Shown here piece after piece: positions 1 through 7,177 of a stretch of DNA of 11,338 bases. Position numbers and translations under genes: made by a program. The stretch is taken from positions 1-11,338 of the forward strand of contig NZ_CAKUCL010000242.1 in assembly GCF_934643405.1 (NCBI RefSeq), given 5' to 3'. The stretch comes from an uncultured Actinoplanes sp. (GTDB lineage Bacteria > Actinomycetota > Actinomycetes > Mycobacteriales > Micromonosporaceae). Within the stretch, counting starts at the first letter, position 1, and every line of letters starts with the position of its first letter. Below the pieces are notes generated by a model, which saw nothing but the letters and a program-made list of their open reading frames with translations, searched no databases and was not told the origin of the DNA.

Positions 1-268
1 CCGGTTCGTACGGGCCCGTCGGCCGGCGAACCGACGCGGCTGACAATCGCTGCACGCTCGCCGCGCAAGCCGCAGGCGTCGCCGCCGAGGTCCAGCGGAA
101 ACACCCGGCATATCGACGGCGGGGGCACGCAGGACCGGCAACCGGTGCTGCGGATCTTCCAGCGTCTGCGGGACAAACCGCTCAGGAGAACAGGATCAGG
201 TGCATGCTGCGGTGCACCGGATCACTGCGCCTCGGGCGTTGTCGTCGCTGCGGCGCGACGCTCGGCGG
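1..268. other. Left-edge region without a supported gene
   Basis: I see no convincing coding region here. A + frame stays open from the window edge to about 287, but it is rich in Arg, Pro and Ser, has mixed third positions and runs into the 3' end of the opposite-strand repeat gene. On the minus strand a short open stretch (about 1-165) reaches the left edge and could be the start of a gene outside the window, but it lacks a ribosome site and any family I recognise. The first 33 bases contain an inverted repeat, listed separately. Confidence 0.5.
2..33. repeat. Inverted repeat at left edge, possible terminator
   Basis: CGGTTCG at 2-8 is the exact reverse complement of CGAACCG at 27-33. The intervening loop itself contains the 10-bp palindrome ACGGGCCCGT (10-19). 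A folded RNA could form a two-stem structure. There is no T-run, so a terminator for a gene left of the window is only a possibility; chance is not excluded in such GC-rich DNA. Confidence 0.3.
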
Positions 269-1501
269 TCAGGGGGCCGCGTCGGTGAGGATCTGCTCCA
301 TCACCGCGACCGGAAGGTGCGGGCTCGCGGCGGCTTGGCCGGTGGTCTCCGGGGCGGCGAAGAGGGCCAGCACCCGGGCGGGGGACAGCAGGCGGTGCGC
401 GGCCACCGACTGGCGGACCTGCGGGTGCTCGTCGTGGCTGAGGCGTTCGATGAGGCCGGCCGGTGGGCGGGGGTCGAGTCTGGCCAGCGCGCGGGCGGCC
501 GGGTCGGGGTGGCCGGCCAGGCGGAGCGCCAGGCCGTCGCGGTCGAAGGCCGGATGGGTGAGCAGGCGGAACCGGGTCATCACCGTCGCCTCCAGGTAGG
601 TGGCGAGCAGCAGCTCGAACGGCACGTCGCGCTGGGACTCGCAGAGCAGCAGCCGCACGGCGTGATCGTCGTCCGCGGCCAGCACCGGGATGAGCGCCGG
701 GTCGAGATGCTGGTTGCCGGCGAGGCCGCGGCGCAGGCCCGGGTGCGCCGAGCGGGCGATCGCGTGCTGCACGTCTCGGTCGGTCGTCTGGACGACCCAC
801 GCCGGCGGGGAGACCCGGGTCTCCGGCTCGATCCGGTGGTCGATCGCCGCGCGTTGCTCCTCGGTCAGCTCCGGGCGCATCGACACGGCCAGCCGCACCC
901 CGTGATCCGCGTCCCCGGCGAGCCGCCGCACGAGGTCGGCGGGCAGCCGCGGATCCTGGGCGGCGAGGCGACGCCGGTAGCTGTTCTCGTCGGCGACCAT
1001 TGCCTCGGCCTCGTCGCGCGTCAGCGCAGCCGGCTCGACGGGCGCCGTCGTCTTGCCGGGGGGCAGCAGCCGCGCGAGCCACTCGGCCGGCAGCCACGGG
1101 GTGTCGAAGAACACCTCCACGTACGGCACCCGTTGCCGCGCGCGCCGGTAGGCCCACTCGGGCAGCACGGGCTCCGGGTCGTCCCAGTGCGAGTACGTGA
1201 TCCACTCCGGTCCCTGCACCATCGCGGCCACCACCCGGCCGGCCGGGTCCTCGACGAAGCGGGCGCGCTGCTGCGAGGTGATGTGCTGTGCCCTGGCGAC
1301 CTGCGCGCGCACCTCGGGGTCCGGGTGCGTGGCGAGTTCCTCGAACTGCTCCGGCGTCCATTCGGGACGCCACGGGATATATTGCCTGACCTGGTCGTTC
1401 TGCTCGTCGACCAGTCGCCGCAGCAGGCGGGCGGGGATGGCGGGGTTGCGCAGGAGACCCGTCAACCGCGGACGGGTCGGCTCGGGATCGTCGTCGCTCA
1501 G
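269..1501 (-). CDS. Leucine-rich repeat variant (LRV)/HEAT-like repeat protein
   Basis: This is a soluble protein of about 410 residues with no signal peptide or membrane segment, built from degenerate helical repeats. Recurring blocks have the form 'hP-x-x-x-VR-x-x-x-A-x-x-x-x-L', for example HPDPEVRAQVARA (about 59-71), then DHAVRLLL and HPQVRQSVAAHRLLSP near the C-terminus. These fit the LRV/HEAT alpha-solenoid families, which usually act as protein-binding scaffolds; the partner is unknown. Start choice: a GTG at 1573 keeps the frame open, but its first 24 codons use many A/T-ending codons (CTT, CGA, CCT, AGA, GCT) unlike the rest, and it has no Shine-Dalgarno. A strong GGGGGAGG lies 5 nt before CTG at 1501, giving the typical N-terminus (M)SDDDPEP; a weaker TTG lies at 1465. 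I prefer CTG 1501. It is probably the last gene of the leftward cluster. A TAGACT at 1544-1539 might serve as its own -10 element. Confidence 0.75.
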   Translation of the reverse strand: MSDDDPEPTRPRLTGLLRNPAIPARLLRRLVDEQNDQVRQYIPWRPEWTPEQFEELATHPDPEVRAQVARAQHITSQQRARFVEDPAGRVVAAMVQGPEWITYSHWDDPEPVLPEWAYRRARQRVPYVEVFFDTPWLPAEWLARLLPPGKTTAPVEPAALTRDEAEAMVADENSYRRRLAAQDPRLPADLVRRLAGDADHGVRLAVSMRPELTEEQRAAIDHRIEPETRVSPPAWVVQTTDRDVQHAIARSAHPGLRRGLAGNQHLDPALIPVLAADDDHAVRLLLCESQRDVPFELLLATYLEATVMTRFRLLTHPAFDRDGLALRLAGHPDPAARALARLDPRPPAGLIERLSHDEHPQVRQSVAAHRLLSPARVLALFAAPETTGQAAASPHLPVAVMEQILTDAAP

Positions 1502-1506
1502 CGGGT

Positions 1507-1514
1507 CCTCCCCC
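1507..1514 (-). promoter_or_regulatory. Strong ribosome binding site before a CTG codon
   Basis: On the minus strand this reads GGGGGAGG, ending 5 nt before CTG at 1501-1499. It is the only good Shine-Dalgarno near the 5' end of the repeat-protein gene and decides the start in favour of CTG over the GTG at 1573. Confidence 0.5.
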
Positions 1515-1576
1515 GGTCGGGCCTTGCTGCAAGCAGGCAGTCTAGGGGTGCATCGAAGCGCCGGGCCGGCCACCGG

Positions 1577-2221
1577 TCATCGGCGTCCGTTGAGGATGAC
1601 GTCCTTGCGGGCGCGCACGGCGGCGAGGACCTCGCGCGGCGCCCGGTCCGGGGAACCGGCCTGGTACGGCGGTTGCGGGTCGTACTCGTGGGCGAGCTGA
1701 ACGGCCTGGGCCACCGCGTCCCCGGCGATGCGGCCGGCCAGCGTGAACGCCATGTCGAGTCCGGCGGACACTCCGGCGGCGGTGACGTACTTGCCGTCGG
1801 TGACCACCCGCTGGGTGACGGGGACGGCGCCGAGCGGGGCGAGCTGATCGTGCGCCAGCCAGTGCGTGGTGGCGCGCCGGCCGGTGAGCAGCCCGGCGGC
1901 GGCGAGCAGGAGCGAGCCGGAGCAGACCGAGCAGGTCCAGGTGCTGGTGGCGTCGACGGCGCGCAGCCAGTCCCGGACCGGCCCGTCGCCCATGTGGTCG
2001 CGTTGCCCGGGACCGCCGGGCACCACCACCACGTCGGGGCTGGTCACCTCGGCCAGGGCGGCGTCGGCGGTCAGCGCGAGGCTGCCCAGATCGGTCCGCA
2101 CCGGTCCGGGTCGTTCGCCGACGAACACGACGCGGGCGCCGGGCAGGTGGGCGAGAACGTCGTACGGACCGACCGCGTCCAGGGCGGTGAACCGGTCGAA
2201 GAGCAGGACGGCGATCTGCAT
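1577..2221 (-). CDS. DJ-1/PfpI family protein, isonitrile hydratase-like
   Basis: This 214-residue protein spans a single DJ-1/PfpI domain, close to the usual size of isonitrile hydratase (InhA) relatives. Visible marks are the N-terminal strand MQIAVLLFD, the acidic motif ALDAVGPYDVL with Asp15, VVVPGGPG (about 65-72), and the nucleophile elbow CSVCSGSLLLAAAGLL with the expected catalytic cysteine at Cys100, followed by GRRATTHW and AGVSAGLDMAF. In isonitrile hydratase an equivalent Asp and Cys, plus a neighbouring Thr, hydrate isocyanides to N-formamides; here the Thr position is Ser101. Substrate cannot be read from sequence, and a glyoxalase, chaperone or amidase role is possible. The ATG at 2221 has GGAGG at 2231-2227 with a 5-nt spacer. 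Only 19 nt separate it from the GlxA-type regulator upstream, so the two are very probably co-transcribed. The regulator carries a related domain, which may sense the same class of molecule. Confidence 0.88.
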   Translation of the reverse strand: MQIAVLLFDRFTALDAVGPYDVLAHLPGARVVFVGERPGPVRTDLGSLALTADAALAEVTSPDVVVVPGGPGQRDHMGDGPVRDWLRAVDATSTWTCSVCSGSLLLAAAGLLTGRRATTHWLAHDQLAPLGAVPVTQRVVTDGKYVTAAGVSAGLDMAFTLAGRIAGDAVAQAVQLAHEYDPQPPYQAGSPDRAPREVLAAVRARKDVILNGRR

Positions 2222-2240
2222 GGGATCCTCCGGTGATCGG

Positions 2241-3173
2241 TCAGAACCGGCTTCGGTATTCGCCGGGGGCGATACCCAGCGCGCGGACGAAGGCGCGGCG
2301 CATCGCCTCGGCGGTGCCGTACCCGCAGCGGGCGGCGATGCGCTCCAGCCCGTCGTGGCTGTCGTGCAGCAGGCGGCGCGCCGCCTCCAGCCGCACCTGG
2401 TCGACGTAGCGGCCGGGGGTCTGGCCGACCTCGCTGGTGAAGGCCCGCGCGAACTGGCGCGGCGACAGGTTCGCGCGCCGGGCCAGGACCGGCACGCTGA
2501 GGTCGGTGTGCGGGTTGTCGGCGATCCACCGCTGCACCTCGCGCAGCCCCGGCCGGGCCGCGACCTGCGCCGACAGCTGGGCACTGAACTGCGCCTGATC
2601 GCCGGGCCGCCGCAGGAACATCACCAGGTGCCGGGCGATGGCCAGGGCGATGTCCCGGCCGTGATCCTCCTCGACCAGCGCCAGCGCCAGGTCGATGCCG
2701 GCCGTGACACCGGCGGAGGTGGCGATCGGCCCGTCCCGTACGAAGATCGGTTGCCGGTCCACCTCGACCTCCGGGTACCGCCGGGCCAGGCTGTCGCACA
2801 CCGCCCAATGGGTGGTGGCCCGGCGGCCGGCGAGCAGCCCGGCCTCGGCCAGCAGGAACGCCCCGCTGCAGACCGAGGCCACCCGCCGCGCCCGCGGCGC
2901 GTGCCGCCGCAACCAGTCCACCACCGCCGGGTCGCTGCTGCGGGTTCCCTCGCCGCCGGGCACGATCACCGTGTCCGGCGGCGGCGCGGCGGACAGTTCC
3001 GTGCCGGCGAGCAGGGTCAGGCCGCTCGACGTGCGCACCGGCGCACCACCCGGGCTGGCCGTGGTGATCCGGTAAGCCCCGGGCCCGGCGCCGGTGAACA
3101 CCTCCAGCGGGCCGGTCACGTCAAGGCTCTGCACACCCTCGAAGACAATGATCAACACATCTCGGCGGGTCAC
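2241..3173 (-). CDS. GlxA family transcriptional regulator (DJ-1-like domain + AraC HTH)
   Basis: This 310-residue regulator has two parts. Residues about 5-190 form a DJ-1/PfpI-like domain: VLIIVFEGVQSLDVTGPLEVF, VIVPGGEG, the elbow SVCSGAFLLAEAGLL with Cys102, GRRATTHW and TSAGVTAGIDLAL. Residues about 211-310 form an AraC/XylS double helix-turn-helix, with LARRANLSPRQFARAF as the first HTH and IAARCGYGTAEAMRRAF as the second, ending in the typical GIAPGEYRSRF. The layout is that of GlxA/ArgR/CdhR-type regulators, in which the DJ-1-like part binds a small metabolite. The cysteine is kept, so residual catalysis cannot be excluded. The start is GTG at 3173, where family similarity begins; the frame stays open to a GTG at 3245, but those extra residues look non-coding. 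It sits 87 nt after luxR, with an inverted repeat in the gap, and just before the DJ-1 enzyme gene. Confidence 0.92.
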   Translation of the reverse strand: MTRRDVLIIVFEGVQSLDVTGPLEVFTGAGPGAYRITTASPGGAPVRTSSGLTLLAGTELSAAPPPDTVIVPGGEGTRSSDPAVVDWLRRHAPRARRVASVCSGAFLLAEAGLLAGRRATTHWAVCDSLARRYPEVEVDRQPIFVRDGPIATSAGVTAGIDLALALVEEDHGRDIALAIARHLVMFLRRPGDQAQFSAQLSAQVAARPGLREVQRWIADNPHTDLSVPVLARRANLSPRQFARAFTSEVGQTPGRYVDQVRLEAARRLLHDSHDGLERIAARCGYGTAEAMRRAFVRALGIAPGEYRSRF

Positions 3174-3195
3174 GGGCCCAGTCTTTCGGCCGCCG

Positions 3196-3238
3196 GCGGT
3201 GGCAGCAATGTCGTGATTCCCACCTTTCCTGCCACCGC
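3196..3238. repeat. 10-bp perfect inverted repeat upstream of the glxA-type gene
   Basis: GCGGTGGCAG at 3196-3205 and CTGCCACCGC at 3229-3238 are exact reverse complements separated by 23 nt. They fill most of the luxR-to-glxA gap, 23 nt upstream of the GTG start. The repeat could be an operator for a dimeric regulator, an RNA hairpin that attenuates or stabilises the transcript, or a weak terminator after luxR. There is no T-tract. The symmetry is seen directly; any function is inferred. Confidence 0.45.
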
Positions 3239-3260
3239 ACGGCACGGCGGCCGGGCGGGG

Positions 3261-4838
3261 TCAGTCCGCCTTGAGCGCGGACCGCAGCTCGCGGCGGCGC
3301 GTGATGCCGAGCTTGGTGTAGACCTTGCGCAGGTGCCACTCGACGGTGCGGGCGCTCAGGAACAGTTCCGCGCCGATCTCGGGGTTGGACCGGCCCTCGC
3401 GGGCGCGGCGGGCGATGGTGAGTTCCTGCGCGGTGAGCTCGACGACCTTCGGCGCGGCGCGGCGCGAGACCCGCTCGCCGGCCGCCAGCAACTCGGTGTG
3501 CGCCCGGGCCGTGAACGCTTCCGCGCCGATCGCGACGAACCGCTCGTAGGCCTCGCGCAGCGCGGTCCGGGCCGGTCCGGGCCGTTGTTGCCGGCGCAGC
3601 CATTCGCCGTGCAGCAGATGCGCCCGGGCCAGCGCGACGGCGCCGCGGCTGCGGCCGAGCCGGTCGATCGCCTCCCGGTACAGCTCCTCGGGGTCGTCGG
3701 CGAGCAGGGCCCGGCAGCGGGCCTCGATGCCGAGGCTCCACGCGGTGCCGCTGGGCCCGGTGGTGCGCACCAGCCGTTCGAGGGCGCGCTCGGCGCGCGG
3801 CCGGTCGCCGGTGCGCACCGCGGCCTCGACCAGTTCGGCGAGCGCCCAGTTGACGAAGCCGGTCTCGTGCGGTGGTGCGGTGGCCACCTCGGCCGCCGCG
3901 AGCGCGTCGTCGAAGCGGCCGAGCCCGTTGTACAGCACGCTCATCGAGTGCTGCACCAGCGTCAGGCCGGTGCCCTCGCCCCGGGCGGCGACCGTGCCGA
4001 GGGCGGCGGCGGTGGTCTTGGACGCCTCGGCTTCGCGTCCCTGCCAGGCGGCGACGGCCAGGGCCCCGTACGCGGGAAGGGTGTTGCCGGTGGCCGCGGT
4101 GATGGTCTCGATCTCCTCGACCAGCTGCGCGGCCGCCGGGAAGTCCCCGGCGTGCAGCAGCATGCCGATGCGCACGCTGAGCGCGATCGGCAGCACCGAC
4201 AGCGCGCCGGTGTCGCGGGCGAGCCCGGCGTATCGGATGGACAGCGCGTGCCAGCCGTCGTCGTCCCAGATGTCGTGGGCGCTGTGGCAGGCGATGAACA
4301 GCCAGCGCAGGCCCTCCTCGACGTCCGGGTCGCCGGCCCGGAAGGCGGACACGGCCTGCCGCACCAGCGGCACACCGGCCGTGTACCCGTCGGTGTACAG
4401 GCTGCTGAGCGCGTCGAGCAGCAGGTCGGCGGGACGCGGCGGGCCGGCGCCCGGCGGTGCCTTGCGGGCCGCCGCGGCGACCTCGCGCAGGCCGGTGGCC
4501 TCGGCGAAGCGGCCCGCGTACACCGCGGCGGCCAGCGCGTCGAGGTAGGTGTCGCGGGCCAGGCGGGGGTCGAGCCGTTCGAACCGGTTCGCGGTCTGCA
4601 GCAGCAGCCGGGGGCCGTCGCCGCTGTGCACCGACGCGAACGCCATCTGGCCGGCCAGCAGGCTCATCATGGCGTCGCGCAGGTCCTCGCGGGGTCCGGT
4701 GGCGGCGAGCGAGAGCAGCGCGGTCTTGCCGACGCCGGGCTCGCCGACCACCACGAGCGCGCCGCTGCGGCCGTCGCGCACCTCACGCAGGAGCCGATCG
4801 AGCACTTCGCGTTCCGCGTGCCGGTCCAGCACCGTCAT
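3261..4838 (-). CDS. LuxR family (LAL-type) regulator lacking the ATPase core
   Basis: This 525-residue protein begins like a large ATP-binding LuxR (LAL) regulator: MTVLDRHAEREVLDRLL, then a good P-loop GEPGVGKT (about 32-39). Right after the P-loop helix, at about residues 43-51, it jumps to REDLRDAMMSLLAGQMAFAS. In full-length relatives, from my memory of the family, this stretch lies several hundred residues further on. The Walker B and sensor regions are therefore absent. The long helical TPR-like region (about 55-455) follows in order, then a LuxR/GerE HTH at about 467-525 (LTAQELTIARRAREGRSNPE, ARTVEWHLRKVYTKLGI). Family members are usually about 900 residues, so this looks like an in-frame internal deletion of about 350-400 residues, and the frame is intact on both sides. 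DNA binding may persist without ATP control. The start is ATG 4838 (GTG 4841 is adjacent), with only a weak ribosome site, 20 nt after the lacI stop. Confidence 0.88.
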   Translation of the reverse strand: MTVLDRHAEREVLDRLLREVRDGRSGALVVVGEPGVGKTALLSLAATGPREDLRDAMMSLLAGQMAFASVHSGDGPRLLLQTANRFERLDPRLARDTYLDALAAAVYAGRFAEATGLREVAAAARKAPPGAGPPRPADLLLDALSSLYTDGYTAGVPLVRQAVSAFRAGDPDVEEGLRWLFIACHSAHDIWDDDGWHALSIRYAGLARDTGALSVLPIALSVRIGMLLHAGDFPAAAQLVEEIETITAATGNTLPAYGALAVAAWQGREAEASKTTAAALGTVAARGEGTGLTLVQHSMSVLYNGLGRFDDALAAAEVATAPPHETGFVNWALAELVEAAVRTGDRPRAERALERLVRTTGPSGTAWSLGIEARCRALLADDPEELYREAIDRLGRSRGAVALARAHLLHGEWLRRQQRPGPARTALREAYERFVAIGAEAFTARAHTELLAAGERVSRRAAPKVVELTAQELTIARRAREGRSNPEIGAELFLSARTVEWHLRKVYTKLGITRRRELRSALKAD

Positions 4839-4858
4839 CACCCACGATCGGCATTCGA

Positions 4859-5941
4859 TCACGGCGGGCCGGGAACCTCCATGCCACGGCGGGTGGTGGA
4901 GCGGGTGACGACGTGCCACCGATGCCGTACGGGGGCTTCGGTCGGCAGTCCCAGGGCGGCGCGGGCGCAGTGGGCGCCCTGTTCGCGCAGCGACTGGGCG
5001 AGGGTGGTCAGACCGGCGGGGGCGGCCCTGTCGCTGTCGTCCCAGCCGGTCACCGCCACGTCGGCGGGGACGGTGAGACCGGCGTCCGCGACCGCGCGCA
5101 GCGCGCCCAGGGCCAGCTCGTCGCTCATCGCGGCGATGGCGTCCGGCCGGGTGGCGTCGCGCAGGAGCTCACCGGCGAAGGTCTCGCCCTCGGTGATGTC
5201 GTTGAGCGGGCAGACCGCCAGCCGCAGCTGCCCGGCCGGGTGGCCGGTCTTGGTCCAGGCGTCGCGCAGGCCCTGCCAGCGGTGGCGGGTGACCGGGAAG
5301 TTCACCTCGCCGACCTCGTCGCCGGTGAGCAGCCGGCGTATCCGGCGGCGGTCGAGCGGGAAGCCCAGGACCAGGGGGTGGCGGGCGCCGGCGAACGCGA
5401 CCCGGCCGATCGCCTCGGCGGCGGCCCGGTCGTCGATGCCGATCACCGTCATGCCCGGGCGGTGCGGGCCGGCGTGGATCACGGCGGGCAGGCCGGTGTC
5501 GGCGACCGCGTCCAGGACCGGGTCGTCGTCGCTGGTGGTCCAGACGACGAAGCCGTCCACGGCGGCCTGCGCGACGCGCTGGGCGTCGGTGGGCGCGCCG
5601 GTGATCGGCACCAGGGTGAGGCCGACACCCTCGGCGGCGCACACGTCGGAGACGCCGGCGAGGAAGCGGGCGGCCTGCGGGTCGTCGAAGGCGTAGCTGA
5701 GCCGCTCGCCGAGCACGACGCCCAGCGATCCCGCCCGCCCGCGCCGCAACGAGCGGGCGGCCGGGTGCGGCCCGGGGTAGCCCAGCTGCTGCGCGGCGGC
5801 GCGGACCTTGGCCGCCGCCGCAGCGGAGACCCGCTCCGGCTGGGAGTAGGTGTACGAGACGGTCATCGGGGAAACGCCGGCCGCTCGGGCCACGTCGCCC
5901 ATGGTGGGTCGCCGCTTGGGGTTGTGCACGGGGCGGGTCAT
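4859..5941 (-). CDS. LacI family transcriptional repressor
   Basis: This 360-residue regulator has an N-terminal LacI HTH (about 13-32: TMGDVARAAGVSPMTVSYTY), a hinge (HPAARSLRRGRAGSLGVVL) and a periplasmic-binding-protein-like effector domain, with late motifs DAIAAMSDELALGALRA and DVAVTGWDDSDRAAPAGLTT. The effector is unknown; the family mostly binds sugars or nucleosides. The ATG at 5941 is chosen because it places the HTH at the normal distance from the N-terminus. It has no good Shine-Dalgarno, but TAGAGT lies 7 nt upstream, so a leaderless mRNA starting at the ATG is likely. The perfect palindrome 5957-5972, just upstream, is the probable operator. The divergent MFS gene is the likely main target, together with lacI itself and possibly the downstream luxR. 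Confidence 0.93.
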   Translation of the reverse strand: MTRPVHNPKRRPTMGDVARAAGVSPMTVSYTYSQPERVSAAAAAKVRAAAQQLGYPGPHPAARSLRRGRAGSLGVVLGERLSYAFDDPQAARFLAGVSDVCAAEGVGLTLVPITGAPTDAQRVAQAAVDGFVVWTTSDDDPVLDAVADTGLPAVIHAGPHRPGMTVIGIDDRAAAEAIGRVAFAGARHPLVLGFPLDRRRIRRLLTGDEVGEVNFPVTRHRWQGLRDAWTKTGHPAGQLRLAVCPLNDITEGETFAGELLRDATRPDAIAAMSDELALGALRAVADAGLTVPADVAVTGWDDSDRAAPAGLTTLAQSLREQGAHCARAALGLPTEAPVRHRWHVVTRSTTRRGMEVPGPP

Positions 5942-7160
5942 GGCGCAGACTCTACTTGTGTATCGATACACAGAGCAGCGTGAGCCGTTCGTCCGGGACG
6001 CCCCGACCGTCCTGTCGTACGCCGCGCTCGGCTGCTTCACCTTCTGGCTGTACGCGTTCGGGCCGGCGCTGACCCTGCTGCGCGACGAGCTGGGCTTCTC
6101 GTACGCGATGCTCGGCCTCTACGAGGTGCTGTGGTCGGCGGGAGCGGCCCTGGCCGGGGCCGGGTTCGCGTGGACGGCCCGGCGCCTGTCGCGGGGTGCG
6201 CTGCTGTGGGGCTCGGCCGTGGGCACCGCCGCCGGGGCGGCCCTGTTCACCCTCGGCGGCGGCGTGCCCGCCACGCTGCTCGGCGCCGGGGTGTTCGGCC
6301 TGGCCGGGACCACCCTGCTCACGGTGATCCAGGCGATCCTGTCCGACCGGCACGGCAGCCGGCGCGAACAGGCCCTGACCGAGGCGAACATCGGCGCCGG
6401 CGCGTCCGCGGTGTTCGCCCCGCTGGTGCTGGGCCTGCTCGCGGCCGGTGTGCTGGGCTGGCGGGCCACCTTCGCGTTCCCGGTCGTCGTCTTCGCCCTG
6501 CTGTTCCTGCGTTACCGCCGCGAGCCGCTACCGGCGGCGCCGCAGCACCACGCCGCGGAACGCTCCGGCGGGCTGCCACCGGCCTGCTGGCTGTTCGCCG
6601 TGCTGACCGCCCTGAGCTCCGCGATCGAGTTCTGCCTGATCTACTTCGGCCCGCAGATGCTGCTGCACACCGGCCTGTCCGCGGCCGCCGCCAGCGCCGC
6701 GCTGAGCAGCAACTACCTCGGCATCCTGGTCGGCCGGGTGCTCGGCGCCCGGCTCACCCGCCGGCCGGGCCGCAGCGTCCGGCTGCTGTACGCGTCGCTG
6801 CTGGTCACCTTCGCCAGCTTCGTGCTGTTCTGGCTGACCGGTGTGCCCGCGCTGGCCGTCGTGGCGCTGTTCCTGTGCGGCGCCGGCATCGCGAACCTCT
6901 ACCCGCTGGCGCTGGCGCTGACCCTCGACGCCGCGGACGGCCGGGAGGACCGGGCCAACGCCCGCTCGCAGGTGATCCTCGGCCTGGTCGCGGCCGCGTC
7001 GCCGTTCCTGCTGGGCAGCCTGGCCGACCGGTACGGCCTGACCGCGGCCTTCACGCTGGAGCCGGCCCTGATCGCCCTCGGCGCCCTGCTGCTGTGGACC
7101 GGACTGCTCGTCCGCCGGCGCGGTGCCGCGCCGCAGGCCGCGAGACCCGGCGCGGGGTGA
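5940..7160 (+). CDS. MFS transporter
   Basis: This protein of about 406 residues has 12 predicted membrane helices, from LSYAALGCFTFWLYAF to IALGALLLWTGLLV, split by a central loop rich in charge around RYRREPLPAAPQHHAAERSG. The short loop between helices 2 and 3 (ARRLSRGA) is a degenerate form of MFS motif A. The substrate is not evident; import or efflux of the ligand sensed by LacI is likely. The start is uncertain: ATG 5940 overlaps the lacI ATG on the other strand, while GTG 5958 lies inside the operator. Codons before about 5973 are A/T-ending and look non-coding, and no other in-frame start precedes helix 1. If GTG 5958 is used as a leaderless start, CAGACT at 5946-5951 and TTGTGC at 5922-5927 (18-bp spacer) would be imperfect -10 and -35 boxes. 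Confidence 0.9.
   Translation: MAQTLLVYRYTEQREPFVRDAPTVLSYAALGCFTFWLYAFGPALTLLRDELGFSYAMLGLYEVLWSAGAALAGAGFAWTARRLSRGALLWGSAVGTAAGAALFTLGGGVPATLLGAGVFGLAGTTLLTVIQAILSDRHGSRREQALTEANIGAGASAVFAPLVLGLLAAGVLGWRATFAFPVVVFALLFLRYRREPLPAAPQHHAAERSGGLPPACWLFAVLTALSSAIEFCLIYFGPQMLLHTGLSAAAASAALSSNYLGILVGRVLGARLTRRPGRSVRLLYASLLVTFASFVLFWLTGVPALAVVALFLCGAGIANLYPLALALTLDAADGREDRANARSQVILGLVAAASPFLLGSLADRYGLTAAFTLEPALIALGALLLWTGLLVRRRGAAPQAARPGAG
5949..5954 (-). promoter_or_regulatory. Putative -10 element for leaderless lacI
   Basis: The minus strand reads TAGAGT here, matching the actinobacterial -10 pattern TANNNT, followed by 7 nt and the lacI ATG at 5941. That spacing puts the transcription start on the A of the ATG, as in leaderless transcripts. 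No clear -35 hexamer is visible; the LacI palindrome lies directly upstream, where it would block polymerase. Confidence 0.4.
5957..5972. promoter_or_regulatory. LacI-family operator, perfect 16-bp palindrome
   Basis: TGTGTATCGATACACA is perfectly symmetric about the central CG between 5964 and 5965, which is the usual LacI-family operator architecture. It lies 16 nt from the lacI start and overlaps the 5' end of the MFS reading frame. A repressor dimer bound here should silence both divergent promoters. It is unusually AT-rich for this window. Binding by the neighbouring LacI protein is inferred from position and symmetry. Confidence 0.8.
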
Positions 7161-7177
7161 CGACCGGCCGGCGCAGC

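Noticed and set aside
200..2236. Open reading frame of 678 codons on the + strand
   Set aside because: It lies antisense to the LRV and DJ-1 genes, is dominated by Arg, Gly, Val and Ala, and shows no domain. Long antisense frames are common at this GC content.
2222..2584. N-terminal extension of the DJ-1 enzyme to 2584
   Set aside because: The extra residues are Arg/Pro/Ser-rich, out of frame with the AraC domain they overlap, and the ATG at 2221 has a strong Shine-Dalgarno.
1866..5696. Open reading frame of 1276 codons on the + strand
   Set aside because: It runs antisense across five real genes (DJ-1, glxA-type, luxR, lacI) with low-complexity composition; it is a shadow of their codon bias.
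4457..5983. + strand open frame antisense to luxR and lacI
   Set aside because: Arg/Gly-rich shadow; the minus-strand proteins have recognisable P-loop and LacI HTH motifs.
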